Of a stretch of 34,951 bases of DNA, positions 14,949-22,384 are shown piece after piece. The position numbers were made by a program, and so were the translations under genes. The notes beneath the pieces are model-generated. The model made no database searches. It was not told where the DNA came from and saw nothing but the letters and a program-made list of their open reading frames with translations. Position 1 is the stretch's first letter; each line of letters begins with the position of its first letter. The stretch comes from Kiritimatiellia bacterium (GTDB taxonomy: Bacteria; Verrucomicrobiota; Kiritimatiellia; CAIVKH01), in contig JAMLJG010000023.1 in NCBI GenBank assembly GCA_023953695.1, positions 1-34,951 of the forward strand. The letters run 5' to 3'.

Positions 14949-15938
14949 ATGCCCCCCATGTCGCCCATTCCTCACTTGAACGCGAACCAAGCCGCCGCCG
15001 CCCTCGCGGCCCAGCGCGGCCCACACCACACCGGCTACTTCGCATTCTACTCCAGCATCCTCCAAAGCATCGTCACAGACCCCGCGCTCATGCTCGTCCC
15101 CGCAGACGACCACCTCGTCCATCGCGGCGATGGCATCTTCGAAACCCTCAAATGCGTGGACGGCGGCATCTACCTCTGGCGCGAACACGTCCAACGCCTC
15201 CTCCACTCCGCCAAAGCCATCGCACTCCACCTCCCCTGGACCGATGCGCAACTCGCCGACATCACCGCGCAAACCATCCGCGCCGGAAACCATCGCGACT
15301 GCCTCGTCCGCATGATCGTCTCGCGCGGCCCCGGCAGCCTCGGCGTCAGCCCCTACGACTGCCCCGCACCCGCCCTCTACCTCCTCGTCTACGAATCAAA
15401 ACCCTCCTTCATGGACGCACACCCCGGCGGCGCGCGCGTCATCACCAGCCCCATGCCCGTGAAATCCGGAATCTTCGCCACAATCAAGACCACCAACTAC
15501 CTCCCCAACGCACTCCTCAAGAAAGAAGCCACCGACGCAGGCGCAGACTTCGCCCTCACCTTCGACGAACACGACCACCTCGCCGAAGGCGCAACCGAAA
15601 ACTTCGGCATCGTGGACGCCCACCACATCCTCCGCGTGCCCGGCCCCGAACGCATCCTCCTCGGCACCACCATGAATCGCGCCCTCCAGCTCGCCCGCGC
15701 ACTCCTCGCCGATGGGCGCCTCCGCGGAATCCAACACACCCCCATCACCCGCGCCGAACTCGCCACCGCACCCGAAATCCTCATCTTCGGAACCACCCCC
15801 GACGTCACCTCCGTCGTCACCCTCGATGGCAAACCCGTCGCCGATGGAAAACCCGGCCCCATCGGCAGCGCCCTCCTCGCCCTCCTTCGCCACGACATCC
15901 ATCACAACAAAGAAGCACGCCTCCAAGTCCTCCCCTAG
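14949..15938 (+). CDS. Class IV (branched-chain/D-amino-acid type) aminotransferase
   Basis: This 329-residue PLP enzyme belongs to fold type IV, the family of branched-chain aminotransferase, D-alanine aminotransferase and aminodeoxychorismate lyase. HRGDGIFETLKC (58-69) marks the N-terminal domain. K180 in ATIKTTNYLPNALLKKEA is the expected Schiff-base lysine, and E213 in LAEGATENFGIV contacts the PLP pyridine. C-terminal TTPDVTSVVTLDGKPV is also typical. ATG 14949 is used; ATG 14958 (MSPIPH) is an alternative. Which reaction it performs cannot be decided from these motifs, and a catabolic or biosynthetic transaminase are both possible. It diverges from the CAAX-protease gene (76 bp apart) and is followed after 15 bp by an outer-membrane barrel gene. 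Confidence 0.9.
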   Translation: MPPMSPIPHLNANQAAAALAAQRGPHHTGYFAFYSSILQSIVTDPALMLVPADDHLVHRGDGIFETLKCVDGGIYLWREHVQRLLHSAKAIALHLPWTDAQLADITAQTIRAGNHRDCLVRMIVSRGPGSLGVSPYDCPAPALYLLVYESKPSFMDAHPGGARVITSPMPVKSGIFATIKTTNYLPNALLKKEATDAGADFALTFDEHDHLAEGATENFGIVDAHHILRVPGPERILLGTTMNRALQLARALLADGRLRGIQHTPITRAELATAPEILIFGTTPDVTSVVTLDGKPVADGKPGPIGSALLALLRHDIHHNKEARLQVLP

Positions 15939-15953
15939 AAAAGGAAACACACC

Positions 15954-16475
15954 ATGAAGAAAATACTCCCCCTCGCCTGCGCCCTCGCCCTCGGTCTCGG
16001 CCTCACCGCCGCCCGCGCCGCCACCCTCGCGCAAGACACTCAGGAACTGCGCTTCAACGGCATCATTGACCCCACCACCCTCAACGGCGACGAATTCGGC
16101 CTCCACCTCTCCTACGGCTACTTCTTCGCCGACAACATCCAAGCCGGCGGCCGCATCGGCCTCCTCGATAACGACCTCGTCACCACCATGGACCTCGGCG
16201 CCTACGTCGAATACAACGTGGACACCGGCTCCGAAATCATGCCCTTCGGCGAACTCTTCGCCGGCCTCGCCAATGTGGACATCGAAGGCTCCGGCGGCGA
16301 CAACACCGCAGGCCTCATGGAACTTCGCGCAGGCGCAAAATTCTTCCTCGCCGAACACATCGCCCTCGCCGCCGCCGGCGTCTTCGCCTACGCCACGGAA
16401 AACATCTACCCGGACTCGGGCAAACTGCGCGACAACGACGTGTTCCTCGAATTCTCCCTCCGCTGCTACTTCTGA
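15954..16475 (+). CDS. Small outer-membrane beta-barrel protein
   Basis: This 173-residue protein has a clear signal peptide (KKILPLACALALGLGL...AARA, cut near residue 22). It then shows repeated amphipathic strands (FGLHLSYGYFFADNIQAGGRIG, DLGAYVEYNV, MPFGELFAGL, AGLMELRAGAKFFL) and ends in the aromatic FSLRCYF required for BAM-dependent insertion. The size fits an eight-stranded barrel of the OmpA/OmpW/PagP size class. AAGGA at 15940-15944 supports ATG 15954. It follows the aminotransferase by 15 bp, so cotranscription is likely, though no functional link is evident. It shows that the organism has an outer membrane. Confidence 0.85.
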   Translation: MKKILPLACALALGLGLTAARAATLAQDTQELRFNGIIDPTTLNGDEFGLHLSYGYFFADNIQAGGRIGLLDNDLVTTMDLGAYVEYNVDTGSEIMPFGELFAGLANVDIEGSGGDNTAGLMELRAGAKFFLAEHIALAAAGVFAYATENIYPDSGKLRDNDVFLEFSLRCYF

Positions 16476-16657
16476 AACGTCCGAAGCAAACCGGTGCGGA
16501 GTGGTAGTCCACGCCAGTCCTTGCACAGAGGCAAGATCGTGCCGATTAATCTCGCCCTAGCGCAGGTCGGATTGTATAACCTCGCAAAAAACGCAACGAA
16601 TAGCCACTGCGCGGCACCCCTTTCGCAGCGCGATTCCACAAACAATAACCGCCCACA

Positions 16658-17308
16658 ATGAACCCAACCACGGCCCCCACAACGACGAACGCCCCCCCCA
16701 CGCGCTCCATCGCTGCTCGCCTGCGCATTCTGCTCTCGCGCATACTCGCCATTGCACTGCTATTGCCCGCCCTGTTCGCGCGCAGCCGCTGGGAATCCTA
16801 TCCACTCTGGGAGGGCGTCCTATTCTTCCTGGGCACAACCTTGGTTGCCCTCGCGGTAGTCGGGCGACTCTGGTGCTCCCTCTACATCTGCGGCTATAAG
16901 ACGAACCACCTGATTACGGAAGGCCCCTACTCGCTCTCGCGCAATCCTCTCTATGTGCTGAGCCTGATCGGCGCAATCGGCGTCGGCCTCACCACCGAAA
17001 CGCTCACCGTCCCCGCTCTAATCGCGCTCTCCTTCTCCATCTATTACCCTTCCGTCATTCGCTCGGAAGAGAACATCCTGCGCGCACGACATCCGGAAGA
17101 GTTTGCCCGCTATTCCTCCGAGGTGCCGCGCTTCTGGCCCGCGCCATTCCGCAACCTGCGCGAAACGGAAGTCTATCCCGTCAAACCGCGCGCCTTCCGC
17201 AAAGCAATGGGCAGCGCTGTCTGGTTTGTCATTCTGATCGGCATTCTCGAACTGGCAGAAAGCTTGCGCGAAGGAAAAATTTTGCCCATCGAGATGAATC
17301 TATGGTGA
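16658..17308 (+). CDS. ICMT/PEMT-like integral membrane methyltransferase
   Basis: This 216-residue protein has several membrane helices. The C-terminal SAM-binding signature of the isoprenylcysteine carboxyl methyltransferase/phospholipid methyltransferase group is present: TEGPYSLSRNPLYVLSLIG, followed by SEENILRARHPEEFARYSSEVPRFWP. Bacterial members methylate lipids or other small hydrophobic acceptors; the actual acceptor is unknown. The N-terminal 20 residues are rich in Thr/Pro, and ATG 16658 is the only reasonable start. It is followed 40 bp downstream by a family-39 glycosyltransferase on the same strand, so both may act on envelope lipids. The 182 bp before it (16476-16657) hold no gene that I can see. 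Confidence 0.85.
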   Translation: MNPTTAPTTTNAPPTRSIAARLRILLSRILAIALLLPALFARSRWESYPLWEGVLFFLGTTLVALAVVGRLWCSLYICGYKTNHLITEGPYSLSRNPLYVLSLIGAIGVGLTTETLTVPALIALSFSIYYPSVIRSEENILRARHPEEFARYSSEVPRFWPAPFRNLRETEVYPVKPRAFRKAMGSAVWFVILIGILELAESLREGKILPIEMNLW

Positions 17309-17348
17309 ATAACCCATCTCGACCCAATCCGTTCCAGCCAGGCACATC

Positions 17349-18983
17349 ATGAAGCATATTTCACTCGATCGGCCCATTCCCGGCTTCGTCCTCCTCCTGC
17401 TCGCCCTCTTCTTATGGGGTGGCGAATATGTACAGCGCGACTTGTGGTCTCCGGACGAAGCGCGCTATGCCCTCATCTCGCGCGAAATGCGCACGAACTC
17501 ACACTGGCTCATTCCCTATCGCCAAGGCGAATTCTACACACACAAACCCCCATTGATGTTCTGGCTCACCAATGCCGGCGTCGCGGCCGGACTCCCCGAA
17601 CGCGTCGCCGCGCGCGTGCCCAGCTTCCTCGGCGCGCTCATGGCGCTGTGGGCCATCACCCGACTCGCCGCGCGATGGCGCTCGCCGCGCACAAGCTGGT
17701 GGGTCGCGCTCCTCCTCCCCACCTCCTTCCTGTTCTGGAACAAGGGCGGCTTCGGACAAATTGACGCGCTGCTCTGCGGACTCGAAATGATGGGGCTCTA
17801 TCTCCTCTTCACCTCCAGCCCACTCCACCCTCTGCGCCGCATTCCCGCCTATCTCTTCTTCGGTCTCGCCATTCTCGCAAAGGGGCCCGTCGGACTCCTC
17901 GTCCCACTATTTGTTTATCTCATCGCCACCTGGGCGGCAGGCGATACGAAAGATATGCGAGGCTGGCACTGGCTCTGGGGCCCACTGCTGGCCCTGGCCT
18001 TGCCCGGCCTCTGGCTCTTCGCCGCATGGCGCTCCGGCGCGCCCGATGGATTCTTCACCGAACTGCTCTTCAAACAAAACATCGGCCGCGTCGCCGGGGA
18101 ATTCGGTGGCCACACGCAACCGTGGTACTATTTCCTACTCTACTTCCCCGTGGATTTCCTGCCCTGGACTCCGCTGCTTCCACTCTCCGTCATCGCGCTC
18201 GCACAGCGCGATGAAACCCTCAAGAACCTGCGCCGCTTGCTGGGCTGGATCCTCGCCGTCGTCCTCTTCTTCAGCCTCAGCGAAAGCAAACGCAACCTCT
18301 ACATCCTGCTCGCATACCCGGCCGCAGCGCTCCTCATCGCCAGCAGCATCCCGAACTGGTCCACCGTGTCCGCCGCGCTGCTCAAACGCAGCCGCCTCGC
18401 CGCGCTCGCCATCGCAATCCTCGCCGCGCTCGGCCTCTCCGTTCTTCCCTTTCTACCACACGAAGACGTGCACGGATGGGCCGTGGCGCCGAGTGTCACA
18501 GCATTCGTCGTCGGCATCATCTTGGCCATCCGCGCCGCGCACGCGGAACCGCAATCGCCGCGCTGGCTCGCGCAACTCGCCCTCGCAACCCTCGTCGCCT
18601 TTGCCGGTGTCGGCGCAGGCGTCTACCGCGAGTTCAACGATGCCAAAACCCCGCACGCAATTATTCCCATCGCGCAACGCACACTGCCGGAAGGCAACTA
18701 TGTGACACTCTACAAAGAGCAGGGCGAAATCATCTCCCTCTACGCACAGCGCCCCGGCCGCATGGCCGATGATCCCGACGAACTCCGCGCCCTCCTCGAC
18801 GCCCAAGCCGCCGACCTCATCGTCACCGCCACAAAACACCTCGACGAAGTCCAAACCCTCATCGGCGCCAACCACCCACACGGCTTCTTCAGCACCGGCA
18901 GCAAAGACAAAGTCTGGATCGCCCCTCTCCAAACAGCGCCCCACTCGCCCCACAAACCAGCGCCTCACTCCGGCGCCGGATAG
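17349..18983 (+). CDS. Family 39 (ArnT/PMT-like) glycosyltransferase
   Basis: This 544-residue polytopic membrane enzyme resembles ArnT and protein O-mannosyltransferases, which move a sugar from a polyprenyl-phosphate donor to lipid A or protein on the outer face of the inner membrane. The first hydrophobic segment (about 10-24) is followed by SPDEARYALISREM (D36, E37), the conserved acidic motif of the first periplasmic loop. THKPPLMFWL and GFGQIDALLCGLEMMGLYLL are also conserved. About ten more helices follow, then a soluble C-terminal domain of about 150 residues. Acceptor and sugar are unknown. It follows the methyltransferase gene by 40 bp, and both may modify envelope components. Confidence 0.92.
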   Translation: MKHISLDRPIPGFVLLLLALFLWGGEYVQRDLWSPDEARYALISREMRTNSHWLIPYRQGEFYTHKPPLMFWLTNAGVAAGLPERVAARVPSFLGALMALWAITRLAARWRSPRTSWWVALLLPTSFLFWNKGGFGQIDALLCGLEMMGLYLLFTSSPLHPLRRIPAYLFFGLAILAKGPVGLLVPLFVYLIATWAAGDTKDMRGWHWLWGPLLALALPGLWLFAAWRSGAPDGFFTELLFKQNIGRVAGEFGGHTQPWYYFLLYFPVDFLPWTPLLPLSVIALAQRDETLKNLRRLLGWILAVVLFFSLSESKRNLYILLAYPAAALLIASSIPNWSTVSAALLKRSRLAALAIAILAALGLSVLPFLPHEDVHGWAVAPSVTAFVVGIILAIRAAHAEPQSPRWLAQLALATLVAFAGVGAGVYREFNDAKTPHAIIPIAQRTLPEGNYVTLYKEQGEIISLYAQRPGRMADDPDELRALLDAQAADLIVTATKHLDEVQTLIGANHPHGFFSTGSKDKVWIAPLQTAPHSPHKPAPHSGAG

Positions 18984-19041
18984 ACGGCCGCACCACCCGC
19001 CTCCATCGCGAGAAAGAACCGCCCGCTAAAAGTTTTTCTTG

Positions 19042-19061
19042 AATAGTACAAACGTACTATT
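19042..19061 (+). promoter_or_regulatory. Probable LexA operator
   Basis: A perfect inverted repeat, AATAGTAC-AAAC-GTACTATT, lies 11 bp before the lexA start. A -10-like TACTAT (19055-19060) falls inside the right arm, so a bound repressor would block the promoter. GTAC half-sites with a 4-bp gap differ from the E. coli SOS box but share the spacing of the Gram-positive GAAC-N4-GTTC box. Its place before lexA makes self-regulation the simplest reading. Confidence 0.75.
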
Positions 19062-19072
19062 AGGATGTTCGC

Positions 19073-19663
19073 ATGCCCCCCGCACTGGACATCCACGGCA
19101 AGGTGAACGCGCTCCGAATCTTCTTTCGGAAGACGGGGCGGCCGCCCACCTTCCGCGAGGCCATGGAACTCTTCGGATACAAATCCATCGCCTCGGTCCA
19201 ATTCGCCCTGAAGCGGCTTGAAAAACTCGGCTACCTGCAAAAAGGCGCGAGTGGCCGAATCGCCTTCACCAACCGGATCAGTGGCGATATCCGCCTGCTC
19301 GGCTCGGTCTCCGCCGGATTCCCCTCGCCCGCGGAAGAGGAAACCGTGGACCTGCTGAACCTGACCGACTTCCTCGTCCGCCGACGCGAAGCGACCTATA
19401 TCCTCAAGGTGGACGGCGACTCCATGATTGACGCGCTGATCGGCCCGGGCGACCTGCTCATCGTCGAACGCGGGCGGACGCCGAAAAATGGCGACATCGT
19501 CGTCGCCGCCGTGGATGGCGATTGGACAGTGAAATACTTCGAGAAAAACGGGCGCTCGGTTCGCCTCGTTCCAGCAAACAAGAAATACAACCCCATCGAA
19601 CCCAATCAATCCCTCGAAATCGGCGGCATTGTCCGCGCAGTCATCCGCAAATATGGCGCATAG
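19073..19663 (+). CDS. lexA: LexA repressor
   Basis: This 196-residue protein is the SOS-response repressor and is expected to cleave itself when RecA is activated. An N-terminal winged-helix domain (about 5-65; TFREAMELFGYKSIASVQFALKRLEKLGYL) is followed by the latent serine peptidase domain. All peptidase elements are present: cleavage site A81-G82 (SVSAGF), nucleophile S117 (DGDSMIDA) and general base K154 (WTVKYFEK). The recognition helix differs from E. coli LexA, in agreement with the different upstream dyad. It forms an operon with a Y-family polymerase gene that starts 8 bp after its stop. The intergenic segment 18984-19041 shows no other gene. Confidence 0.95.
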   Translation: MPPALDIHGKVNALRIFFRKTGRPPTFREAMELFGYKSIASVQFALKRLEKLGYLQKGASGRIAFTNRISGDIRLLGSVSAGFPSPAEEETVDLLNLTDFLVRRREATYILKVDGDSMIDALIGPGDLLIVERGRTPKNGDIVVAAVDGDWTVKYFEKNGRSVRLVPANKKYNPIEPNQSLEIGGIVRAVIRKYGA

Positions 19664-19671
19664 GAACCTCC

Positions 19672-20979
19672 ATGAATCCGTCCGCGCCCATCATGCTGGA
19701 AAGCTTCCCGCAAGCGATTCTTCACTTCGACGGCGACGCCTTCTTCACCTCCGTTGAACAAAGCCTGCACCCGCGCTATCGCAACAAACCCGTCGTCACC
19801 GGAGCGGAGCGCGGCATCATCGCCTGCGCATCCTACGAGGCAAAGAAACTCGGCATCAAACGCGGAGTGGCCCTGCACGAAGCGCGCCGCATCTGCCCCG
19901 CGCTGATCGTTCTGCCGTCAGACTATGAAACCTATTCCATGATGAGCAAACGGATGTTCGAAATCGTCCGCCGCTGGACGCCGATTGTGGAGGAACACTC
20001 CATTGACGAGGGCTTCGCCGACCTCACCGGCATGCGCCGCTTCCACCGCTGCTCCTACGAACAAATGGGGCGCGACATCCAGGCGGCCATCGGCGCTGAA
20101 CTGGGCCTCACCGTCTCCATCGGAATCAGCCTCTCGAAAGGGCTCGCCAAACTCTGCTCAAAATTCAGAAAACCAAACGGCTTCACCGCCGTGCGCGGAC
20201 GCCACATCCACCTCTTCCTCCAGCGCCACGCACTGAAAGAAGTCTGGGGCTTCGGCAAGAACACCGTCGCCTTCCTCGAAAAATTCGGACTGCGCACGGC
20301 CTACGACTTCATCATGCAGCCCGAAAAATGGGTCGCCAAAAACCTGACCCAAACGCAAGTCGAGATCTGGCACGAACTCCGGGGAAAGAGCATCCACCCC
20401 GTGAGCACCGAGGAAAAGACCGACTATGCAACCGTGAGCAAATGCAAAACCTTCACCGCGCCCAGCGCCGACTTCGATTTTGTCTGGGCCAAACTGGTGC
20501 GCAACCTCGAATCGGCCTTCATCAAACTGCGGCGACACCGCCTCAAAGCAAAGCAACTCCTGGTCGCCCTGCGATTCCGCGACTATCAACAGGCCGGAAT
20601 GGAGGCGGAACTCAACCGCGCAACATCCGTGCCCGCAGAGGCGATTCCCCTCCTCCGCGAAATGTTCGAAACACTCTTCAAACCCGGCGAGGAATATCGC
20701 GCCACCATGGTCTCCCTCGGAAAAATATCCACCGACCGCCGCGAACAGCTCGACCTGTTCGAAGACCGCGTGCGCATAGAAAAACTCGAAGCCTCCGCCC
20801 GCGCCATAGACAAAATCGCCGAAGAATTCGGGAAACACAAACTCACGCAAGGCTCCGCACTATTCCTTCAGCGCCACCCCACCACCGCGCGCGATGAACA
20901 ACCCTGGCGCAAAACGCACCTCCTCCCCGGCGAAACAACCCGCCAACGCATCAATCTCCCCATGTTCGAAACGCGCTGA
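19672..20979 (+). CDS. dinB: Y-family DNA polymerase (DinB/Pol IV-like)
   Basis: This 435-residue translesion polymerase starts at ATG 19672; AGGA overlaps the lexA stop (19662-19665), so translation is coupled to lexA. Catalytic residues are intact: D20 and D22 (LHFDGDAFFTSVEQ) and D112/E113 (EEHSIDEGFADLTG), with the aromatic steric-gate pair at F24/F25. Helix-hairpin-helix and little-finger regions follow. A beta-clamp-binding pentapeptide, QLDLF, is at 359-363. Intact active-site carboxylates argue against an ImuB-type non-catalytic protein. The lexA-dinB arrangement behind a probable LexA operator predicts DNA-damage induction. Family members split into DinB and UmuC types; the overall form is nearer DinB. 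Confidence 0.93.
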   Translation: MNPSAPIMLESFPQAILHFDGDAFFTSVEQSLHPRYRNKPVVTGAERGIIACASYEAKKLGIKRGVALHEARRICPALIVLPSDYETYSMMSKRMFEIVRRWTPIVEEHSIDEGFADLTGMRRFHRCSYEQMGRDIQAAIGAELGLTVSIGISLSKGLAKLCSKFRKPNGFTAVRGRHIHLFLQRHALKEVWGFGKNTVAFLEKFGLRTAYDFIMQPEKWVAKNLTQTQVEIWHELRGKSIHPVSTEEKTDYATVSKCKTFTAPSADFDFVWAKLVRNLESAFIKLRRHRLKAKQLLVALRFRDYQQAGMEAELNRATSVPAEAIPLLREMFETLFKPGEEYRATMVSLGKISTDRREQLDLFEDRVRIEKLEASARAIDKIAEEFGKHKLTQGSALFLQRHPTTARDEQPWRKTHLLPGETTRQRINLPMFETR

Positions 20980-21017
20980 AATCGCGCGCGGGGGGGGGTG
21001 CGCCGACGCACGCCGCC

Positions 21018-21656
21018 TCAACGCAAATCGAATCGCGCGAGTCCGCGCTGCAAAAATTCGAGTGGATCTGCGCCAACGCCGCTCGGCAAAATCACCTCGA
21101 AATGGACGTGCGGCGCAATCGCCATCCAATTCCGCGCATCGGGGATTCGGCTCGTCTGCCCCATGAGCCCCAATCGCGCGCCGGCTGCCAAATCCGAGCC
21201 TACGACAACATCCAACGCCGCCAAATGCGCATAAAGCGTAAAGCACTGCGCATCGCGATGCTCCAACACCACGAAAAGACCAAGGCTCGACTCCGCCTCA
21301 ACCGCATTGCACTCGACCACTCGCCCCGGAAGGACGGCATAAACCTCGTCCTCCGGAAAGCACGCGGGCTCATCGCTCGGATATTCGCGGCCTGTGGCGC
21401 AGTCGGAAAATTCTACTCGAACCGTATGCCCCGCCGGCCGCACGTGAAGGGGCGCAATGTCCACGCCGCGATGAAATCGCTTGCCGCAATCGCGCGTCCA
21501 CCCGGGCTTTCCATAATCCGGGTTCACCCGCGTCCGCGCGATGTATCGCGCCTCGTCGGTAAATAGGGAGCGACCGCGCGTCGGCCACGCCAAATCCGGG
21601 ATCGCTCCCAGAAATGGATCAAACCGCTCCACGCCAGCTCGTCGCATCTTCAGCAC
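21018..21656 (-). CDS. M23/LytM-type metallopeptidase
   Basis: This 212-residue protein has the full zinc-ligand set of LytM/lysostaphin-type peptidases: H62 and D66 (RFHRGVDIAP), H144 (LYAHL) and H183-V-H185 (APHVHFEV). Active M23 enzymes cut peptide crosslinks in peptidoglycan. The M23 domain spans about 60-200, with an insertion at about 85-105. No signal peptide is visible in the chosen start, which is odd for a wall hydrolase; an unrecognised upstream start or non-classical location is possible. It is convergent with dinB, with a run of nine G (20990-20998) between them, and lies 86 bp downstream of the OsmC-like gene on the same strand. Confidence 0.88.
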   Translation of the reverse strand: MLKMRRAGVERFDPFLGAIPDLAWPTRGRSLFTDEARYIARTRVNPDYGKPGWTRDCGKRFHRGVDIAPLHVRPAGHTVRVEFSDCATGREYPSDEPACFPEDEVYAVLPGRVVECNAVEAESSLGLFVVLEHRDAQCFTLYAHLAALDVVVGSDLAAGARLGLMGQTSRIPDARNWMAIAPHVHFEVILPSGVGADPLEFLQRGLARFDLR

Positions 21657-21742
21657 GCCGCCAGCCTACGCAAGCCGCCGAGAACTTCAACGCTCGAAGC
21701 CTGCGCCGCGCTGACGCGCAGCGCGGCGCAAACCTCGACAAC

Positions 21743-22192
21743 TTAGTTGACGCTGACCGGAACCACCTTGCTCAAGACCAACTTGACCGGCGCGCTGAGC
21801 GTGTCGCCCACGGGGCACTTCTGCCCGATGAAGGCGATGAACTCTTTCAGCTTCGCTTCGGAAGCGTCGCTCTCGATGTGAATGTTGTAGCGGATCTCGG
21901 AAAAGCCGCAACGCACGTCGGCCTTGTTCAAGAATCCGTCAATATCAATGTCGCCTTCCAGCTCCATCCAGAACTGTTTGAGGTTGATGCCGAACTGCGG
22001 CGCATAGACGCGCGCCACAATTGCCTGGCACGAACCCAACGCGCACAAAACCAACTCCACGGGATTCATGCCCGTGTCGGTACCGCCCAACACTTCCGGC
22101 TCATCCACCGTGAGCTTGAACTGCCGAGACTGGGTCTGAACAACCAAACCCTCCTGAAGACGCGCTTGCGCGCTAAATGTCGTAATCGCCAT
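21743..22192 (-). CDS. OsmC/Ohr-family peroxiredoxin-like protein
   Basis: This 149-residue protein has the OsmC fold pattern, with the redox cysteine pair C55 (LGSCQAIVA) and C126 (KCPVGDTL). Family members reduce organic hydroperoxides using these cysteines. The GGTDTGMNPVELVLCALGSC segment matches the OsmC family more than Ohr. C50 is an additional cysteine near the active site. AAGGAG lies upstream of the ATG on the minus strand (about 10 bases). The neighbour on the right, a secreted subtilase, is divergent. A protective role against peroxides is likely, but the substrate is not shown. Confidence 0.9.
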   Translation of the reverse strand: MAITTFSAQARLQEGLVVQTQSRQFKLTVDEPEVLGGTDTGMNPVELVLCALGSCQAIVARVYAPQFGINLKQFWMELEGDIDIDGFLNKADVRCGFSEIRYNIHIESDASEAKLKEFIAFIGQKCPVGDTLSAPVKLVLSKVVPVSVN

Positions 22193-22349
22193 TTCTCTTA
22201 TACTCCTTGTTTAACTAAACTACTCGAAGGGCGCGCTTGTATCAAAACACGCAGGGAAATGCGAAACGATATTTTTGACGAATTGCAACCCTCTCGGGCC
22301 GCCCCCCCCCGCATTTTACAGGCATATCTGAACGCGCACACAGCGCTAT

Positions 22350-22378
22350 TTGTCTGAACCGGCAACATCGCATATCCT
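22350..22378 (+). promoter_or_regulatory. Candidate sigma-70-type promoter for the subtilase gene
   Basis: TTGTCT (22350-22355) and TATCCT (22373-22378) are separated by 17 bp. The expected start of transcription falls at or next to the ATG at 22385, so the mRNA may be leaderless. This rests on pattern only. Confidence 0.35.
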
Positions 22379-22384
22379 CAACCC

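Noticed and set aside
15396..16526. Long minus-strand open frame opposite the aminotransferase and barrel genes.
   Set aside because: Low-complexity Gly/Glu/Val-rich shadow; both opposite genes are well supported.
19672..20979. Reading the polymerase as ImuB.
   Set aside because: The catalytic D20, D22, D112 and E113 are intact and there is a standard QLDLF clamp motif; ImuB lacks the active-site carboxylates.
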